DNA of 64,000 bases from G963667675 sp965249215 (lineage in GTDB: Bacteria > Chloroflexota > Dehalococcoidia > Lucifugimonadales > UBA3495): contig CBDFLN010000002.1 of the NCBI GenBank assembly GCA_965249215.1, positions 682,001 through 746,000 of the forward strand, in the 5' to 3' direction. Shown here in pieces: positions 33,705 to 42,971 of this stretch (positions are counted from its first letter, which is position 1; each line of letters starts with the position of its first letter). The notes under the pieces are model-generated. The model worked only from the letters and a program-made list of their open reading frames with translations, searched no databases and was not told where the DNA came from. The position numbers were made by a program, and so were the translations under genes.

Positions 33705-34727
33705 TTGACCAGTGACGCTTATCGGCTGTCCGGGGTTGACCTGGAAGCTATGGATGGATTGAAGGACCGCATAAAGGCCTTCGCCGCCATGAGCCACGGC
33801 CCCGAAGTCCTCGACTCGGCAGGCAGCTTTGCCGGCCTGTACCGGTTGAGCGGGTACGAAAAGCCCGTCTTGGTGGCCAGCGCCGACGGCGTGGGCACCA
33901 AGCTCAAGATTGCGGCCCATCTGGACCACTTCGAGTCTGTCGGACAGGACCTCGTGTCCCTCAACGTCAACGACATCCTCACCAGGGGCGCCGCCCCCCT
34001 CTTCTTTCTCGACTACGTTGCCTTCAGCACCCTCGGCGAGCAGCAGATGGACACCCTGATCCGCGGCATCGTCTGGGGCTGCCGGGAGGTGGGTTGCGCC
34101 TTGATTGGCGGTGAGACGGCCCAACTCCCCGGCGTATACTCCTCCGGCGAATTCGACTTGGCCGGATTCGTCGTTGGGGCAGTGGAGCTTGACCGGCTCA
34201 TCGACGGCAAGAGCATCCAGCCCGGCGATATTCTGCTCGGCGTCCCCTCCTCAGGAGTGCATACCAACGGGTTCTCGCTGGTCCGCCGGGTCTTCGACCT
34301 GAACGAAAATCCGTCCGCGTTGTTCCAACGCTACGACGACCTCGGCCATGGATTGGGAGAAGAGTTGCTCCTCCGCCACCGGTGCTACTACCCGTACCTG
34401 CGGCCCGCTCTCGGCCTGGTCAAGGGGCTGGCCCACATAACCGGCGGCGGCCTGCCGGGCAAAATGCCCGCCATACTGCCCAAGGACGTGGCCGCTTCAT
34501 TCCAAATGGGGTCCTGGCTGGTGCCCCCTATTTTCCAGCTGATTCAACGCACCGGGACCATTCCCCAAGAAGAAATGTATAACGTCTTCAACATGGGTCT
34601 GGGCATGGTGGCCGTCTGTAGCGAGGAAAACGTCGCCCCCTTCCAAAAGCTGCTCCCCGATGCCGCCGTCGTCGGCCGCATCATAGACCGGGAAGGCGAC
34701 GCCCAGGTATCCTTGGCCGGTAGCTAG
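33705..34727 (+). CDS. purM: Phosphoribosylformylglycinamidine cyclo-ligase
   Basis: This 340-residue AIR synthetase closes the imidazole ring (fifth step of purine synthesis, ATP-dependent). Family motifs are ADGVGTKLKIA (about 65-75), a metal/ATP loop NDILTRGAAPLFFLDY, GGETAQLPGVY and ITGGGLPGKMP. The start is TTG at 33705; a nearby GTG is out of frame. It follows purF by about 80 bp and precedes purH by 180 bp, so the three are likely one operon or read from nearby promoters. purN, often found between purM and purH, is absent here. Confidence 0.95.
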   Translation: MTSDAYRLSGVDLEAMDGLKDRIKAFAAMSHGPEVLDSAGSFAGLYRLSGYEKPVLVASADGVGTKLKIAAHLDHFESVGQDLVSLNVNDILTRGAAPLFFLDYVAFSTLGEQQMDTLIRGIVWGCREVGCALIGGETAQLPGVYSSGEFDLAGFVVGAVELDRLIDGKSIQPGDILLGVPSSGVHTNGFSLVRRVFDLNENPSALFQRYDDLGHGLGEELLLRHRCYYPYLRPALGLVKGLAHITGGGLPGKMPAILPKDVAASFQMGSWLVPPIFQLIQRTGTIPQEEMYNVFNMGLGMVAVCSEENVAPFQKLLPDAAVVGRIIDREGDAQVSLAGS

Positions 34728-34905
34728 ATGATTGCCCTCGTGCGCTGCTTCCAATCCGCCGATTCTCCAGTGACTTTCCCATTGCCCCCCAGGCCTCGCA
34801 ACGGGCCGGTTTTCCCGTTCCTCGTCATCCTGGAAGGCTGTTGACCAAGGCTGTCATCCGTGCTGCCTGGTATCCTGGACCATTAGCGAAGGAGTCGACC
34901 AAAAA

Positions 34906-36450
34906 TTGAGAGCGCTACTTAGCGTCTACGACAAGACTGGCATTGTAGAGTTTGCTGCTCGGCTTGCCCAGGCCGGGTTTGAGTTGATTAGCACCGGCGG
35001 CACCCACACCGCTTTGACCCGGGAAGGCGGCTTGAACGTGCGCCAGGTCTCCGACGTCACTGGCTCCCCCGAAATCCTGGAGGGACGGGTGAAGACCCTC
35101 CACCCCGTCATCCACGGCGGCCTGTTGGCCCGCCGGGACTCCCCCGACCACCTGGCCCAACTTGCCGAGCACGGCATAGACCCCATAGACATGGTAGTCG
35201 TCAATCTGTACCCCTTCGTAGAGACCATAAGCAGGTCCGGCGTCACCCTGGCAGAGGCGTTGGAAAATATAGACATCGGCGGGCCCACCATGTTGAGGGC
35301 CGCCGCCAAGAACTTCCCGGCCGTTACCGTCGTAGTCGACCCGGCCGACTACTCCTGGGTGGCCGGCAAGATCACCGACCAAACAGCCGGGGGCGGCCTT
35401 ACCGAGGAAGACCGCCGCCGGCTTGCCGCCAAGGCCTTCCGGCACGTCTCCGAGTACGATACCGCCGTGGCCGCCTACCTGGCAGGCGAGACCCCGGATG
35501 CTTCCGACCTGCCCGCCAGCCTGGCATTCTCCCTCACCCGGACAGCTGCCCTCCGCTACGGCGAGAACCCCCACCAGCGGGGCAGCCTCTACACTCCTGC
35601 GGGCGCCCCAGCCCACGGCCTCGCCGCCGCCCGCCAGTTGCATGGCCGCGAACTTTCCTACAACAACCTAATGGACGCCGACGCCGTTTGGCGCACCGTC
35701 AGCGACTTTGAAGATTCCACCGTCGCAGTCGTCAAGCACGGCAACCCCTGTGGACTGGCCTGCAACGACGACCAGGCCGAGGCCTACCGCCTCGCCTATC
35801 AAGGCGACTCCGTCTCCGCTTTCGGCGGCATCGTCGGCTTCAACCGCCCCGTTACCCTGGCTGCAGCCCAGGCCATGGGTCCGGTTTTCTACGAAGTAGT
35901 AGTCGCCCCCGGCTACGAGCCGGAGGCCCTGGAAACCCTGCAAAAGAAACGCAACCTCAGAATTCTCGTGGTGGAACAGGCCAACGGGCCCGCCGGGTAT
36001 GACCTGAGGCCCGTTAGCGGCGGCCTGCTGGTCCAAGACCCCGACAATCTCAGCGAAGACCCCTCGGCCTGGAAGACCGTTACCACCCGCCGGCCGACCA
36101 AACAGGAACTCCAGGACCTGGCCTTTGCCTGGAAAGCGGCCAAGCACATCAAGTCTAATGCCATCGTCTTCGCCAAGGACCTCGCCTTGGTAGGCATGGG
36201 CGCCGGCCAGCCCAATCGTGTGGTCAGCGTCCATCTCTCCCAGCGCACCGCCGGCGACAAGGCCCGCGGCAGCGTCCTGGCCTCCGACGCCTTCTTTCCC
36301 TTCCCCGATAATATCCAGCTGGCAGCCGAGGCAGGCGTCGAGGCAATCGTCCAGCCCGGCGGCTCCATCAGGGACTCCGAGATCATAGAAGCGGCCGATG
36401 TCGCCGGCTTGGCCATGGTCTTCACCGGAGTGCGCCACTTCCGGCACTAG
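34906..36450 (+). CDS. purH: Bifunctional AICAR formyltransferase/IMP cyclohydrolase
   Basis: This 514-residue enzyme catalyses the last two steps to IMP. The N-terminal IMP cyclohydrolase domain (MGS-like; 1 to about 195) has STGGTHTAL and EILEGRVKTLHPVIHGGLLA. The C-terminal formyltransferase has YGENPHQRGSLY and KHGNPCGLA, with a long final IVQPGGSIRDSEIIEAA. Both domains look complete. The start is TTG at 34906 with GAAGGAG about 11 bases upstream. Third gene of the purine block. Confidence 0.95.
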   Translation: MRALLSVYDKTGIVEFAARLAQAGFELISTGGTHTALTREGGLNVRQVSDVTGSPEILEGRVKTLHPVIHGGLLARRDSPDHLAQLAEHGIDPIDMVVVNLYPFVETISRSGVTLAEALENIDIGGPTMLRAAAKNFPAVTVVVDPADYSWVAGKITDQTAGGGLTEEDRRRLAAKAFRHVSEYDTAVAAYLAGETPDASDLPASLAFSLTRTAALRYGENPHQRGSLYTPAGAPAHGLAAARQLHGRELSYNNLMDADAVWRTVSDFEDSTVAVVKHGNPCGLACNDDQAEAYRLAYQGDSVSAFGGIVGFNRPVTLAAAQAMGPVFYEVVVAPGYEPEALETLQKKRNLRILVVEQANGPAGYDLRPVSGGLLVQDPDNLSEDPSAWKTVTTRRPTKQELQDLAFAWKAAKHIKSNAIVFAKDLALVGMGAGQPNRVVSVHLSQRTAGDKARGSVLASDAFFPFPDNIQLAAEAGVEAIVQPGGSIRDSEIIEAADVAGLAMVFTGVRHFRH

Positions 36451-36555
36451 CCGCCGACCTTTGGAGCAATAAGTTACCCAAGACATGAGACACTAGGCGC
36501 GTTACCGGCAGGCGCCCCATTCGGCAACGGGGCAACACCGGGGTCGGAGGCAGGG

Positions 36556-37302
36556 ATGAAGGCCACAGTCGATATCGTGATTCCCGTATTCAACGAGGAA
36601 CAGGCCCTGCCCCGCAGCATCGTCATCCTTGCCGATTTTCTGAAGACCAACCTTCGCAACCCCTGGCAGATAGTCATCGCCGACAACGCCTCCACCGACA
36701 AGACCCAGTCCGTCTCCGAGATGTTGTGCGAGAGGTATGCAGGCGTCAACTACGTCCACATACCCCGCAAGGGCCGGGGCCGCGCCCTCAGGGCGGCTTG
36801 GCTGGACAGCACCGCCGACATCGTCAGCTACATGGACGTCGACCTGTCCACCGACCTGTCCCACTTCCCCCAGCTAATAGAGTCCTTGCAGCAGGGTTAC
36901 CACGTCGCCGTCGGCAGCCGTTTGAGCAAAGGCTCCCGCGTCACCCGCTCCCTCAAACGTGAAGCCGTCTCCCGCAGCTACAACCTGCTGATTAAGTCAA
37001 TGTTCTTCACGCCCTTCCGCGATGCCCAATGCGGGTTCAAGGCCTTGACCCGGCAGGCCGCCCGGGCCATTGTCCCTCACGTCAAGAACGACAACTGGTT
37101 CTTCGACACCGAGCTCCTGATCGTCGCCGCCAAGCGCGGCTACCGCATCAAGCAAGTCCCGGTGAAGTGGGACGACGACCCCAACACCACCGTCAACATA
37201 GCCGGGACTGCTGCTGAGGACCTGAAGGGGTTGCTGCGGTTGCGCTTCGGCGGCATCCCCCGCATCGCTCCCCCTCCCCTCGCCAACGACGACCAACCCT
37301 GA
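36556..37302 (+). CDS. Family 2 glycosyltransferase (dolichyl-phosphate-type)
   Basis: This 248-residue GT2 (GT-A fold) enzyme without obvious membrane helices probably transfers a sugar to a lipid-linked acceptor at the cytoplasmic face. VIPVFNEEQALPRSI starts the nucleotide-binding fold; ADNASTDKTQ and YMDVDLSTDL (DxD-like metal site) follow. GSRLSKGSRV and DAQCGFKALTRQAAR are typical of the DPM1/ALG5-like branch. The end is shorter than forms with C-terminal membrane segments. It lies 105 bp after purH and ends before a bidirectional terminator. Confidence 0.88.
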   Translation: MKATVDIVIPVFNEEQALPRSIVILADFLKTNLRNPWQIVIADNASTDKTQSVSEMLCERYAGVNYVHIPRKGRGRALRAAWLDSTADIVSYMDVDLSTDLSHFPQLIESLQQGYHVAVGSRLSKGSRVTRSLKREAVSRSYNLLIKSMFFTPFRDAQCGFKALTRQAARAIVPHVKNDNWFFDTELLIVAAKRGYRIKQVPVKWDDDPNTTVNIAGTAAEDLKGLLRLRFGGIPRIAPPPLANDDQP

Positions 37303-37409
37303 GGTCCAGCCCACCCTACGTCCTCCCAAGCTAATCCCTCTTTCCCGGAACCCACACTTGGAGGCCCCTCCTCCATCCCTCTGGCCCCTGTACGCGCTGC
37401 AAAAGTAAA

Positions 37410-37431
37410 GGGCTCCGACGCATCGGAGCCC
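37410..37431. terminator. Bidirectional terminator
   Basis: A perfect 9-bp stem gggctccga/tcggagccc with CGCA loop lies between convergent genes. T-rich bases follow on both sides (CTCTCTTGT on plus; TTTACTTTTGC on minus). Confidence 0.75.
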
Positions 37432-37481
37432 CTCTCTTGTCGTATCTCGCCGGCAAGACCGGCGGCCTGGCCTGAGACCGA

Positions 37482-38315
37482 TTACGCGGCTGCCCCTACC
37501 TTAGGCATGTTCTCCGCTTCCAGGACCATGCACCGCTCCTCTATCTTGACCATCTTCTCCTGGATCAGCCTCTCGTCCAGGTCGGCGGCCACCGTAGGAT
37601 ACCCAGCTCGCTCGATCATCGTCCGCAGTTTACCCGTCTTGAACTGGTCCAAAGTCCACTGCAGGGTGTCCCCGGATGTCGTGACGTCCCAGTAAATCCG
37701 CACGTCCTGGTTGCGCGGGCCGTAGTGATAGTGGGGAGCATCCTTGAAGCAGTCGAATGCCAGTATCTCCACTTCCTGGTCGGCGATGTCCGCCAGCACG
37801 TGAATCGCTACCCCTCCGTTGTTCACAGACGGAATATGGCGGAACTCCAGGCCGAACCTGATGTTGCCCGACTCGATCATGTCGCCATCTGCCATCTCCC
37901 GCATCGTATGCAGTACGGTGCGGCGTTCCTCCAGGGCAATCCTCCGCGACGTCGCTTCCAGCTCGTCCAACGTGGCCTCCGGCACCGGATTTGCTTCCAG
38001 GTCGTCGGCCAGTTCCTCGTACCCGGCTCGGCGCACCATCGCCGGCAGGTTGTTCCGGATGTTGTCCAGCGTCCAGCTCAACGGGTTCCCCGCCGTGGTC
38101 TTGTCCAGGTACAGCCGGATGTTGAAGTTCTGCGGTCCGTAGTGATAGTGGGGCGCCTGGTCGAAACAGTCGAACCGCAGAATCTCCGTGTCCTTGTCCT
38201 CCACCTTGGAATAGACCTGAAGGCACAAGCCTTGGTCGTCCATTATCTCCCCCCGGTACCTCAACAGGAACTCTACGGGACCCGCGTGTACGACAGTGCC
38301 GTCTTTTCTTTCCAT
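37482..38315 (-). CDS. Internally duplicated protein of unknown function (HYHYGP repeats)
   Basis: This 277-residue cytosolic-looking protein (no signal or membrane helix) consists of two homologous halves. Half 1 contains EILRFDCFDQAPHYHYGPQN (about 45-64) then TTAGNPLSWTLDNIRNNL and MVRRAGYEEL. Half 2 repeats EILAFDCFKDAPHYHYGPRN (about 183-202), TTSGDTLQWTLDQF and MIERAGYPTV. The conserved Asp, Cys and His-x-His-x-GP cluster could bind a metal, but that is inference. I do not recognise a named family. The helical linker between halves is about 40 residues. Single-gene transcription unit with the terminator at 37410-37431. Confidence 0.8.
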   Translation of the reverse strand: MERKDGTVVHAGPVEFLLRYRGEIMDDQGLCLQVYSKVEDKDTEILRFDCFDQAPHYHYGPQNFNIRLYLDKTTAGNPLSWTLDNIRNNLPAMVRRAGYEELADDLEANPVPEATLDELEATSRRIALEERRTVLHTMREMADGDMIESGNIRFGLEFRHIPSVNNGGVAIHVLADIADQEVEILAFDCFKDAPHYHYGPRNQDVRIYWDVTTSGDTLQWTLDQFKTGKLRTMIERAGYPTVAADLDERLIQEKMVKIEERCMVLEAENMPKVGAAA

Positions 38316-38848
38316 GGTGCCCTCCTATTCGCTACCTTGCAAGTGATTTCCCGGAACCGTTGCTTCCAGCCCCCAATTTGGCGCTTTCGGCTGTAAAATA
38401 TCATACCAACCGTGTCCACCCAACGCAACTGCCGCATCAACTCGCCGAACAAGCTCAAGTCCAGCCTGGCGCCAGCCCAACTACTCCCACGTCAACATCG
38501 TCACTACCGCATCGAGATCTTCGCTCCAGCAACCGAATCCTCTGGACAATTCCCCAAAGAGCATGACTTCGAGAGAACGCTTCCGCATTTTCCAACCTTG
38601 CCCGCCAAATCTGGGTTCCGGCTCAGGGGCCCGAGTGACAGTCATTCAAAGGGAACTATCACGTATATTAGCCAATCAACGGACCAACCCCCATCCAAAT
38701 TTGGCAGGCCCTCTCCAAGTTTAAGTACTTCCATTGGTCCGCCGCAGAGGCTCACCAGGCATGAGCATGGATTTACCCATGCTCCCTCGTTGCTTGCCGC
38801 GATTGGCAGCGGCGAATTACCCAGTCCATCGCTACCAGGGGGTTTTCT
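38316..38848. other. Gap between divergent genes, no gene seen
   Basis: About 530 bp between the duplicated minus-strand gene and the collagen-like lipoprotein. A frame on the plus strand (38412-38864) is open but has no recognisable content and runs into the next gene's start. Promoters for both neighbours must lie here; none stands out. Confidence 0.4.
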
Positions 38849-39877
38849 GTGCGCCTTGTCCTAGCGCTTCTACTGGGGTCATTAGCTTTGGCAACCATGG
38901 CTTGCTCTAGTCCCCTGACCGAAGATGATGTGCGACGAATCGTTCGAGCGGAAGCAATACAGGGCCCGCAGGGAGAACCTGGCCCTGCGGGACCGCATGG
39001 TGAGCGAGGACCACAAGGGCCAATAGGACCTCAAGGTGAACCGGGGCCGCGAGGAGAACGTGGGCTAAGCGGTCTACCTGGCGAACAAGGTCCAGTTGGG
39101 CAGCCCGGACCAAGGGGCCCGGCCGGTCCTCCTGGTGAGAAGGGAGACAAAGGAGCCGAGGGACCTCAAGGGCCGCAAGGGCCGCAGGGGCAGCAAGGGC
39201 AGCAAGGGCAACAGGGGAAACAAGGGAAACAAGGTCCGCCTGGGCCTACTGGAGCGACTGGACTGACGGCTCCGGTCACACCTACCCCGGTGCCCGCAGC
39301 TACGCCGACACCAACTTCTAGCCCCACCACACCTGGGACTCCCGCTCCAGAACCCACACCCACGTCCACGCCTACATCGACACCTGATCCCACTCCTACT
39401 GGCACACCAACCCCTTCACCTACTCCAACCGCCGTATCAACACCCGCGCCCGAGCTAACTCCCGCGCCGACTCCAACATCTACGCCGGAGCCGACTCCTA
39501 CCCGCGCGCCGACGCCTGAGCCAACTCTCTCCCCTGCACCAACACCCTTCCCTGCACCCACGGCCGCGCCAACACCACCACCCTCGCCTGCACCCACTGC
39601 CGCGCCAACACCTGAACCGACCCCCAAACCCACCGCATCGCCCACCACAGCGCCGGAGAGTTTCCCCAGCGGGTCGGGTTGCAGCGCTGGTCAGGTAGAC
39701 ATCAATTCCGCTTCGGCTGCACAGCTCGACAGGATCATCCACGTGGGTCCGTCCCGGGCACAGGCGATAATCGCAAACCGCCCATTCTCCTCGGTGGACG
39801 ACCTGATACGCGTCAAAGGAATCGGCCCGGTGCGGCTTAGTGAGATCAAACAGCAGGGCCTGGCCTGCGTAGGATGA
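38849..39877 (+). CDS. Lipoprotein with collagen-like stalk, Thr-Pro stalk and ComEA-type HhH tip
   Basis: This 342-residue mosaic protein has an N-terminal lipoprotein signal (ALATMAC, Cys about 19). About 30 Gly-x-y triplets of collagen type, rich in GPQGxx, GEx and GKQ, cover about 39-138. A Thr/Pro stalk of about 130 residues (TPTPTSSPTTP...) comes next, then a C-terminal ComEA-like helix-hairpin-helix pair (VDINSASAAQLDRI, then GPSRAQAIIANRPF, VDDLIRVKGIGPVRLSEI) of about 60 residues. HhH domains bind DNA. The layout is like a DNA-binding tip held off the membrane on a long stalk. GTG start (38849) is inferred. This arrangement is unfamiliar to me. Confidence 0.85.
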   Translation: MRLVLALLLGSLALATMACSSPLTEDDVRRIVRAEAIQGPQGEPGPAGPHGERGPQGPIGPQGEPGPRGERGLSGLPGEQGPVGQPGPRGPAGPPGEKGDKGAEGPQGPQGPQGQQGQQGQQGKQGKQGPPGPTGATGLTAPVTPTPVPAATPTPTSSPTTPGTPAPEPTPTSTPTSTPDPTPTGTPTPSPTPTAVSTPAPELTPAPTPTSTPEPTPTRAPTPEPTLSPAPTPFPAPTAAPTPPPSPAPTAAPTPEPTPKPTASPTTAPESFPSGSGCSAGQVDINSASAAQLDRIIHVGPSRAQAIIANRPFSSVDDLIRVKGIGPVRLSEIKQQGLACVG

Positions 39878-39996
39878 TAGGGTCCCCTGCCCCCAACCTG
39901 TCATTCCCGCGAAGGCGGGAATCTCGCGCCCCAAACCCCCGCCTCCTCCGTTCGTCCCCCCGCGCACCAACACCGTCGATTACCTTGGGCTGGCCA

Positions 39997-40256
39997 GTCC
40001 GTTCGCCCTCCCGCGCACCAAGACCATTACTCAGCCCAGGCCTGGACCGTCCGTTCGTCCTCCCGCGCACCAAGTCCATCGCATAGCCCAGGCCTGGGCC
40101 GTCCGTTCGCCCTCCCGCGCACCAAGACCATCGCATAGCCCAGGCCTGGGCAGTCCGTTCGCCCTCCCGCGCACCAAGACCATTGCTTAGCCTAGGCCTA
40201 GACCGTCCGTTCGTCCTGAGGGAAATCGAAGGGTGAACGGACAGCCGTAGGTACGC
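39997..40256. repeat. 52-bp tandem array ending in a family B hairpin
   Basis: A unit beginning GTCCGTTCGCCCTCCCGCGC recurs at 39997, 40049, 40101, 40153 and 40205 (exact 52-bp steps). The last copy changes to the family B form at 40204-40243. The preceding bases (39900-39930) carry a family C hairpin (tcattcccgcg...cgggaatctcgcg). Confidence 0.9.
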
Positions 40257-40304
40257 AAGGTCTCCGCAGGCGGGAATCTCCCCGTCGCCCCCAAGCCCCA
40301 CCGC

Positions 40305-40811
40305 CTACAACCCGCTCTCCAAATACTCCTGCGCCAGCTCCGCATTCTCCATCGCCGTGCCCCTCATCTCTTTGGCCTGGCTGGCGCTCACTTCCCGCTT
40401 TATAACCCCCGGTACTCCGGTAACGAACGACCTGTCCGGAATCTCCGTCCTCGACAGCACCACCGAGTTCGCCGCAATCAAGCACTCCCGCCCCAGTCTC
40501 ACCCGGAAGAGCACCGTGCAGTTATTCCCCAGCAGCGAACCCTCTCCGATCCGCTTGCAGTGCACCACCACGCAGTGCCCGATGGTCACGTTGTCTTCTA
40601 TCACCAGCCCGTCTCCGTGCACCACCGACCCTTCCTGTATGTTTACATAATCCCCAATTACGATCTTTTCCTGCCCGTCGCCTCGAACGACAGCCCCAGG
40701 CCATACGCTGCTGTGCTCCCCAATCTCCACGTCGCCCACCACGTAGGCAAACTCGCTGACCCACGCTGTCGCCGCCACCTTGGGAGTCTTGCCTTTGAAC
40801 GCCCTGATCAT
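40305..40811 (-). CDS. Gamma-carbonic anhydrase-like hexapeptide protein
   Basis: This 168-residue left-handed beta-helix protein belongs to the gamma-carbonic anhydrase (YrdA/PaaY-like) group. Hexapeptide repeats such as VVGDVEIGEHSSVWPGAVVR and VIGDYVNIQEGSVVHGDG run through residues 20-130. Metal-ligand candidates are His in SVVHGDG and the two in TIGHCVVVHCK, matching the three zinc His of the family. The end (AKEMRGTAMENAELAQEYL) is the usual terminal helix. It may be active CO2 hydratase or a cofactor-metal protein. It stands alone on the minus strand, between repeat fields. Confidence 0.9.
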   Translation of the reverse strand: MIRAFKGKTPKVAATAWVSEFAYVVGDVEIGEHSSVWPGAVVRGDGQEKIVIGDYVNIQEGSVVHGDGLVIEDNVTIGHCVVVHCKRIGEGSLLGNNCTVLFRVRLGRECLIAANSVVLSRTEIPDRSFVTGVPGVIKREVSASQAKEMRGTAMENAELAQEYLESGL

Positions 40812-41291
40812 CTACTCGCTCCTCGATAACGTCCCGCCGCGTCCCAACTCGACGCACACCCGCGCAACCCGCCGCCCGCCGCCGATAGCCTGAAAGCTCT
40901 AAGGGGCGCGGCCGGCGTAGCCGCCCCCGGAAACCATCGCATGAACTCTGTAGTGGGACCGAAGTGTGTCATGAAATCCCCTCTCCCAATGCCCAATCCT
41001 GTTGTTCCCGCGCACGAATACCGTTGCATAGCCTGGGCCTAGGCTGTCCGTTCGTCCTCCCGCGCACCAACACCCTCGCTTACCCTGGGGCTTGGACCGC
41101 CCGTTCGTCCTGAGGGAAATCGAAGGGCGAACGAACGCCCCCAACCCGTCATTCCCGCGCAGGCGGGAATCCCGCGCACTAAGCCGTCGATTAGTATGGG
41201 CATGGGCTTGGTCTTGCGCTGTCCGTTCGTCCTGAGGGAAATCGAAGGGCGAACGGACAGCCCAGGCAATATGCAACAGTCTCCCCCCAAG
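40812..41291. repeat. Repeat-filled gap: family B and C hairpins
   Basis: About 480 bp hold a 41099-41134 family B copy, a family C hairpin at about 41146-41173 (tcattcccgcgcaggcgggaat) and a complete family B copy at 41219-41260. No gene is supported. Confidence 0.75.
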
Positions 41292-41774
41292 CTAGTTGGT
41301 CGACCGCAAAGCCCGGCGCGCCGCCATATCCAACTCTTTGTCGATTATCGCCCGGCGCTTGTCGTATTGCCGCTTCCCCCGCGCCAGCGCCAGCTCCACC
41401 TTGGCCACGTGGCCCTTGATGTACAGCCGCAGGGGAACTATCGTCAGCCGCTTCTCCGCAACCTGGCCCGCCAGGGCCTCAATCTGCTCCCGGTGCAGCA
41501 GCAGCTTGCGCGGCCTCCTGGGGTCGTGGTTATAGGTGCTGGCCGGGTCATACGGCGCGATATACGTGTTCATCAGCCACAGTTCGTCGTTTAGCGGCCT
41601 CGCGTACCCGTCCCCCAGGTCCGCCTTCCCGGCCCGCAACGACTTGATTTCGGTCCCCGTCAGTACCAGCCCGGCCTCGTAGCGGTCCAGTATCTCGTAG
41701 TTATAGAAGGCCCGCCTGTTGGTTGCTATGGCTCGACTCTTAGGTTTCCCGTCCGATGCTTTCTTCTTGGCCAC
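41292..41774 (-). CDS. smpB: SsrA-binding protein SmpB
   Basis: This 160-residue tmRNA-binding protein is needed for trans-translation, which rescues stalled ribosomes. Typical parts are ATNRRAFYNYEILDRYEAGL, GTEIKSLRAGKADLGDGYA, RKLLLHREQIEALAG and the basic tail KRQYDKRRAIIDKELDMA. Complete and of normal length. The stop of the upstream ctpA-like gene ends 3 bp before its start, so the two are one transcript. The tmRNA gene itself was not seen. Confidence 0.95.
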   Translation of the reverse strand: MAKKKASDGKPKSRAIATNRRAFYNYEILDRYEAGLVLTGTEIKSLRAGKADLGDGYARPLNDELWLMNTYIAPYDPASTYNHDPRRPRKLLLHREQIEALAGQVAEKRLTIVPLRLYIKGHVAKVELALARGKRQYDKRRAIIDKELDMAARRALRSTN

Positions 41775-41777
41775 TGT

Positions 41778-42971
41778 TTAGCTGCCCTGGGCTATCTGCT
41801 CCTGCAGGACCTCGATTGCCAGGTCAAACTGCAGGTCCTCCGACTCGTCCTCCGAGCTTTCTTGCACGATGTCCGGCGGGATGCCTTCCCCCTCTATCTG
41901 CAGCCCGTCGGGAGTGAACCAGTGCGCAATGGTGAAGTTCACCCCGGACCCGTCGCTCAGCGCCCACAGGTTGTTGACGCTGCCCTTCCCGAAAGTGGTA
42001 GTACCTATGGACGTTGCCCGGTTGTGGTGCTTGATCGCCCCCAGAAACACCTCGCTCGCGCTCGCGCTGAACTCGTTTACCAGCACCACCATGGGAATGT
42101 CCTTGGCCTTGCCGCCGCTGCGCACCTCCCATTCGGTCCGGTCTCCCTTAGCGTCCACCTGGTACAGCACCAACCCGTCCTCCAAGAACTGGCTGGTCAC
42201 GTCCACCGTCGTAGACAAAAGCCCTCCCGGATTGTTCCTCAGGTCCACGATTAGCCCCACGCCCTGCGACCGCTCGAACCTCGCCAGCGCCGCCTCCAGC
42301 TCGTTGTTGGTGGTTGCCGTAAAGCTGGATATGCGCAGAAGTCCTATTCGGCCTACCTGCATCAACAAGCTGACGCTCTCCAACGGGATCACGCCCCGCA
42401 CTATCGTGATTAGCTCCGGCTCGCTGCTGTTGAGGTGCCGCACCAGCAACTCCACCGGCGTTCCCTTCTCTCCACGGATCTTTCCGATGACCTCCAGCAA
42501 ACTCATCCCCCGAGTAGATTCACCCTCAATTTCCAAGATCACATCCCCCGGGCGTATGCCTGCCATTTCGGCGGGTGTGTCCGGGATCGGCGCCAGTATC
42601 GTTATTTGCCCGTCCCGCATGCCCACTTCAGCCCCAATGCCCTCGAAGAACCCTTTAATGTCCTGCGACTCCAGCTCATACTGGGCCGCGTTCAGGAAGC
42701 CCGCGTACGGGTCGTCCAGGGCCCCCAGCATCCCCCTGATGGCCCCGTCGCTCAGCTCCTTCGCGTCCAGGTTCCCGCCGTCTATGTGCTCCCGCTCCAG
42801 CAGTTCCCACACCTCCACCATGCGCAGGAACTCCAGAGGCAGGCCCTCGCGGGTCTCCTCCGCCGTCGGCCCCGGACTGGGCTCGTTCCCCTCGCACCCA
42901 ATGGACGCAAGCAGCGCCCCGGCAAGTACCAAGACGGCAACTACCGTCCCCGGCATCAAATGTTTCAACAT
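41778..42971 (-). CDS. C-terminal processing peptidase (S41, CtpA-like), lipoprotein
   Basis: This 397-residue S41 serine peptidase is secreted and lipid-anchored. The signal ends with LASIGC (Cys26). The order is an S41 N-terminal helical region (45-110), a PDZ domain (about 115-200; ILAPIPDTPAEMAGIRPGD), then the catalytic core. In the core, NEFSASASEVF carries the nucleophile Ser (about 305) and TTFGKGSVN the Lys base. The DLRNNPGGLL motif is intact. Such enzymes trim C-termini of envelope proteins. It lies just upstream of smpB and divergent from minCDE. Confidence 0.92.
   Translation of the reverse strand: MLKHLMPGTVVAVLVLAGALLASIGCEGNEPSPGPTAEETREGLPLEFLRMVEVWELLEREHIDGGNLDAKELSDGAIRGMLGALDDPYAGFLNAAQYELESQDIKGFFEGIGAEVGMRDGQITILAPIPDTPAEMAGIRPGDVILEIEGESTRGMSLLEVIGKIRGEKGTPVELLVRHLNSSEPELITIVRGVIPLESVSLLMQVGRIGLLRISSFTATTNNELEAALARFERSQGVGLIVDLRNNPGGLLSTTVDVTSQFLEDGLVLYQVDAKGDRTEWEVRSGGKAKDIPMVVLVNEFSASASEVFLGAIKHHNRATSIGTTTFGKGSVNNLWALSDGSGVNFTIAHWFTPDGLQIEGEGIPPDIVQESSEDESEDLQFDLAIEVLQEQIAQGS

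Noticed and set aside
34915..35643. 242-codon minus-strand frame opposite purH
   Set aside because: Shadow of purH; Gly/Val/Ala-rich with no ribosome-binding site or motif.
39900..40300. Frames reading VRPSISLRTNG-type phrases in repeat zones as genes
   Set aside because: The phrase is a translation of the family B hairpin and recurs in several frames and on both strands; it is repeat-derived, not a gene.
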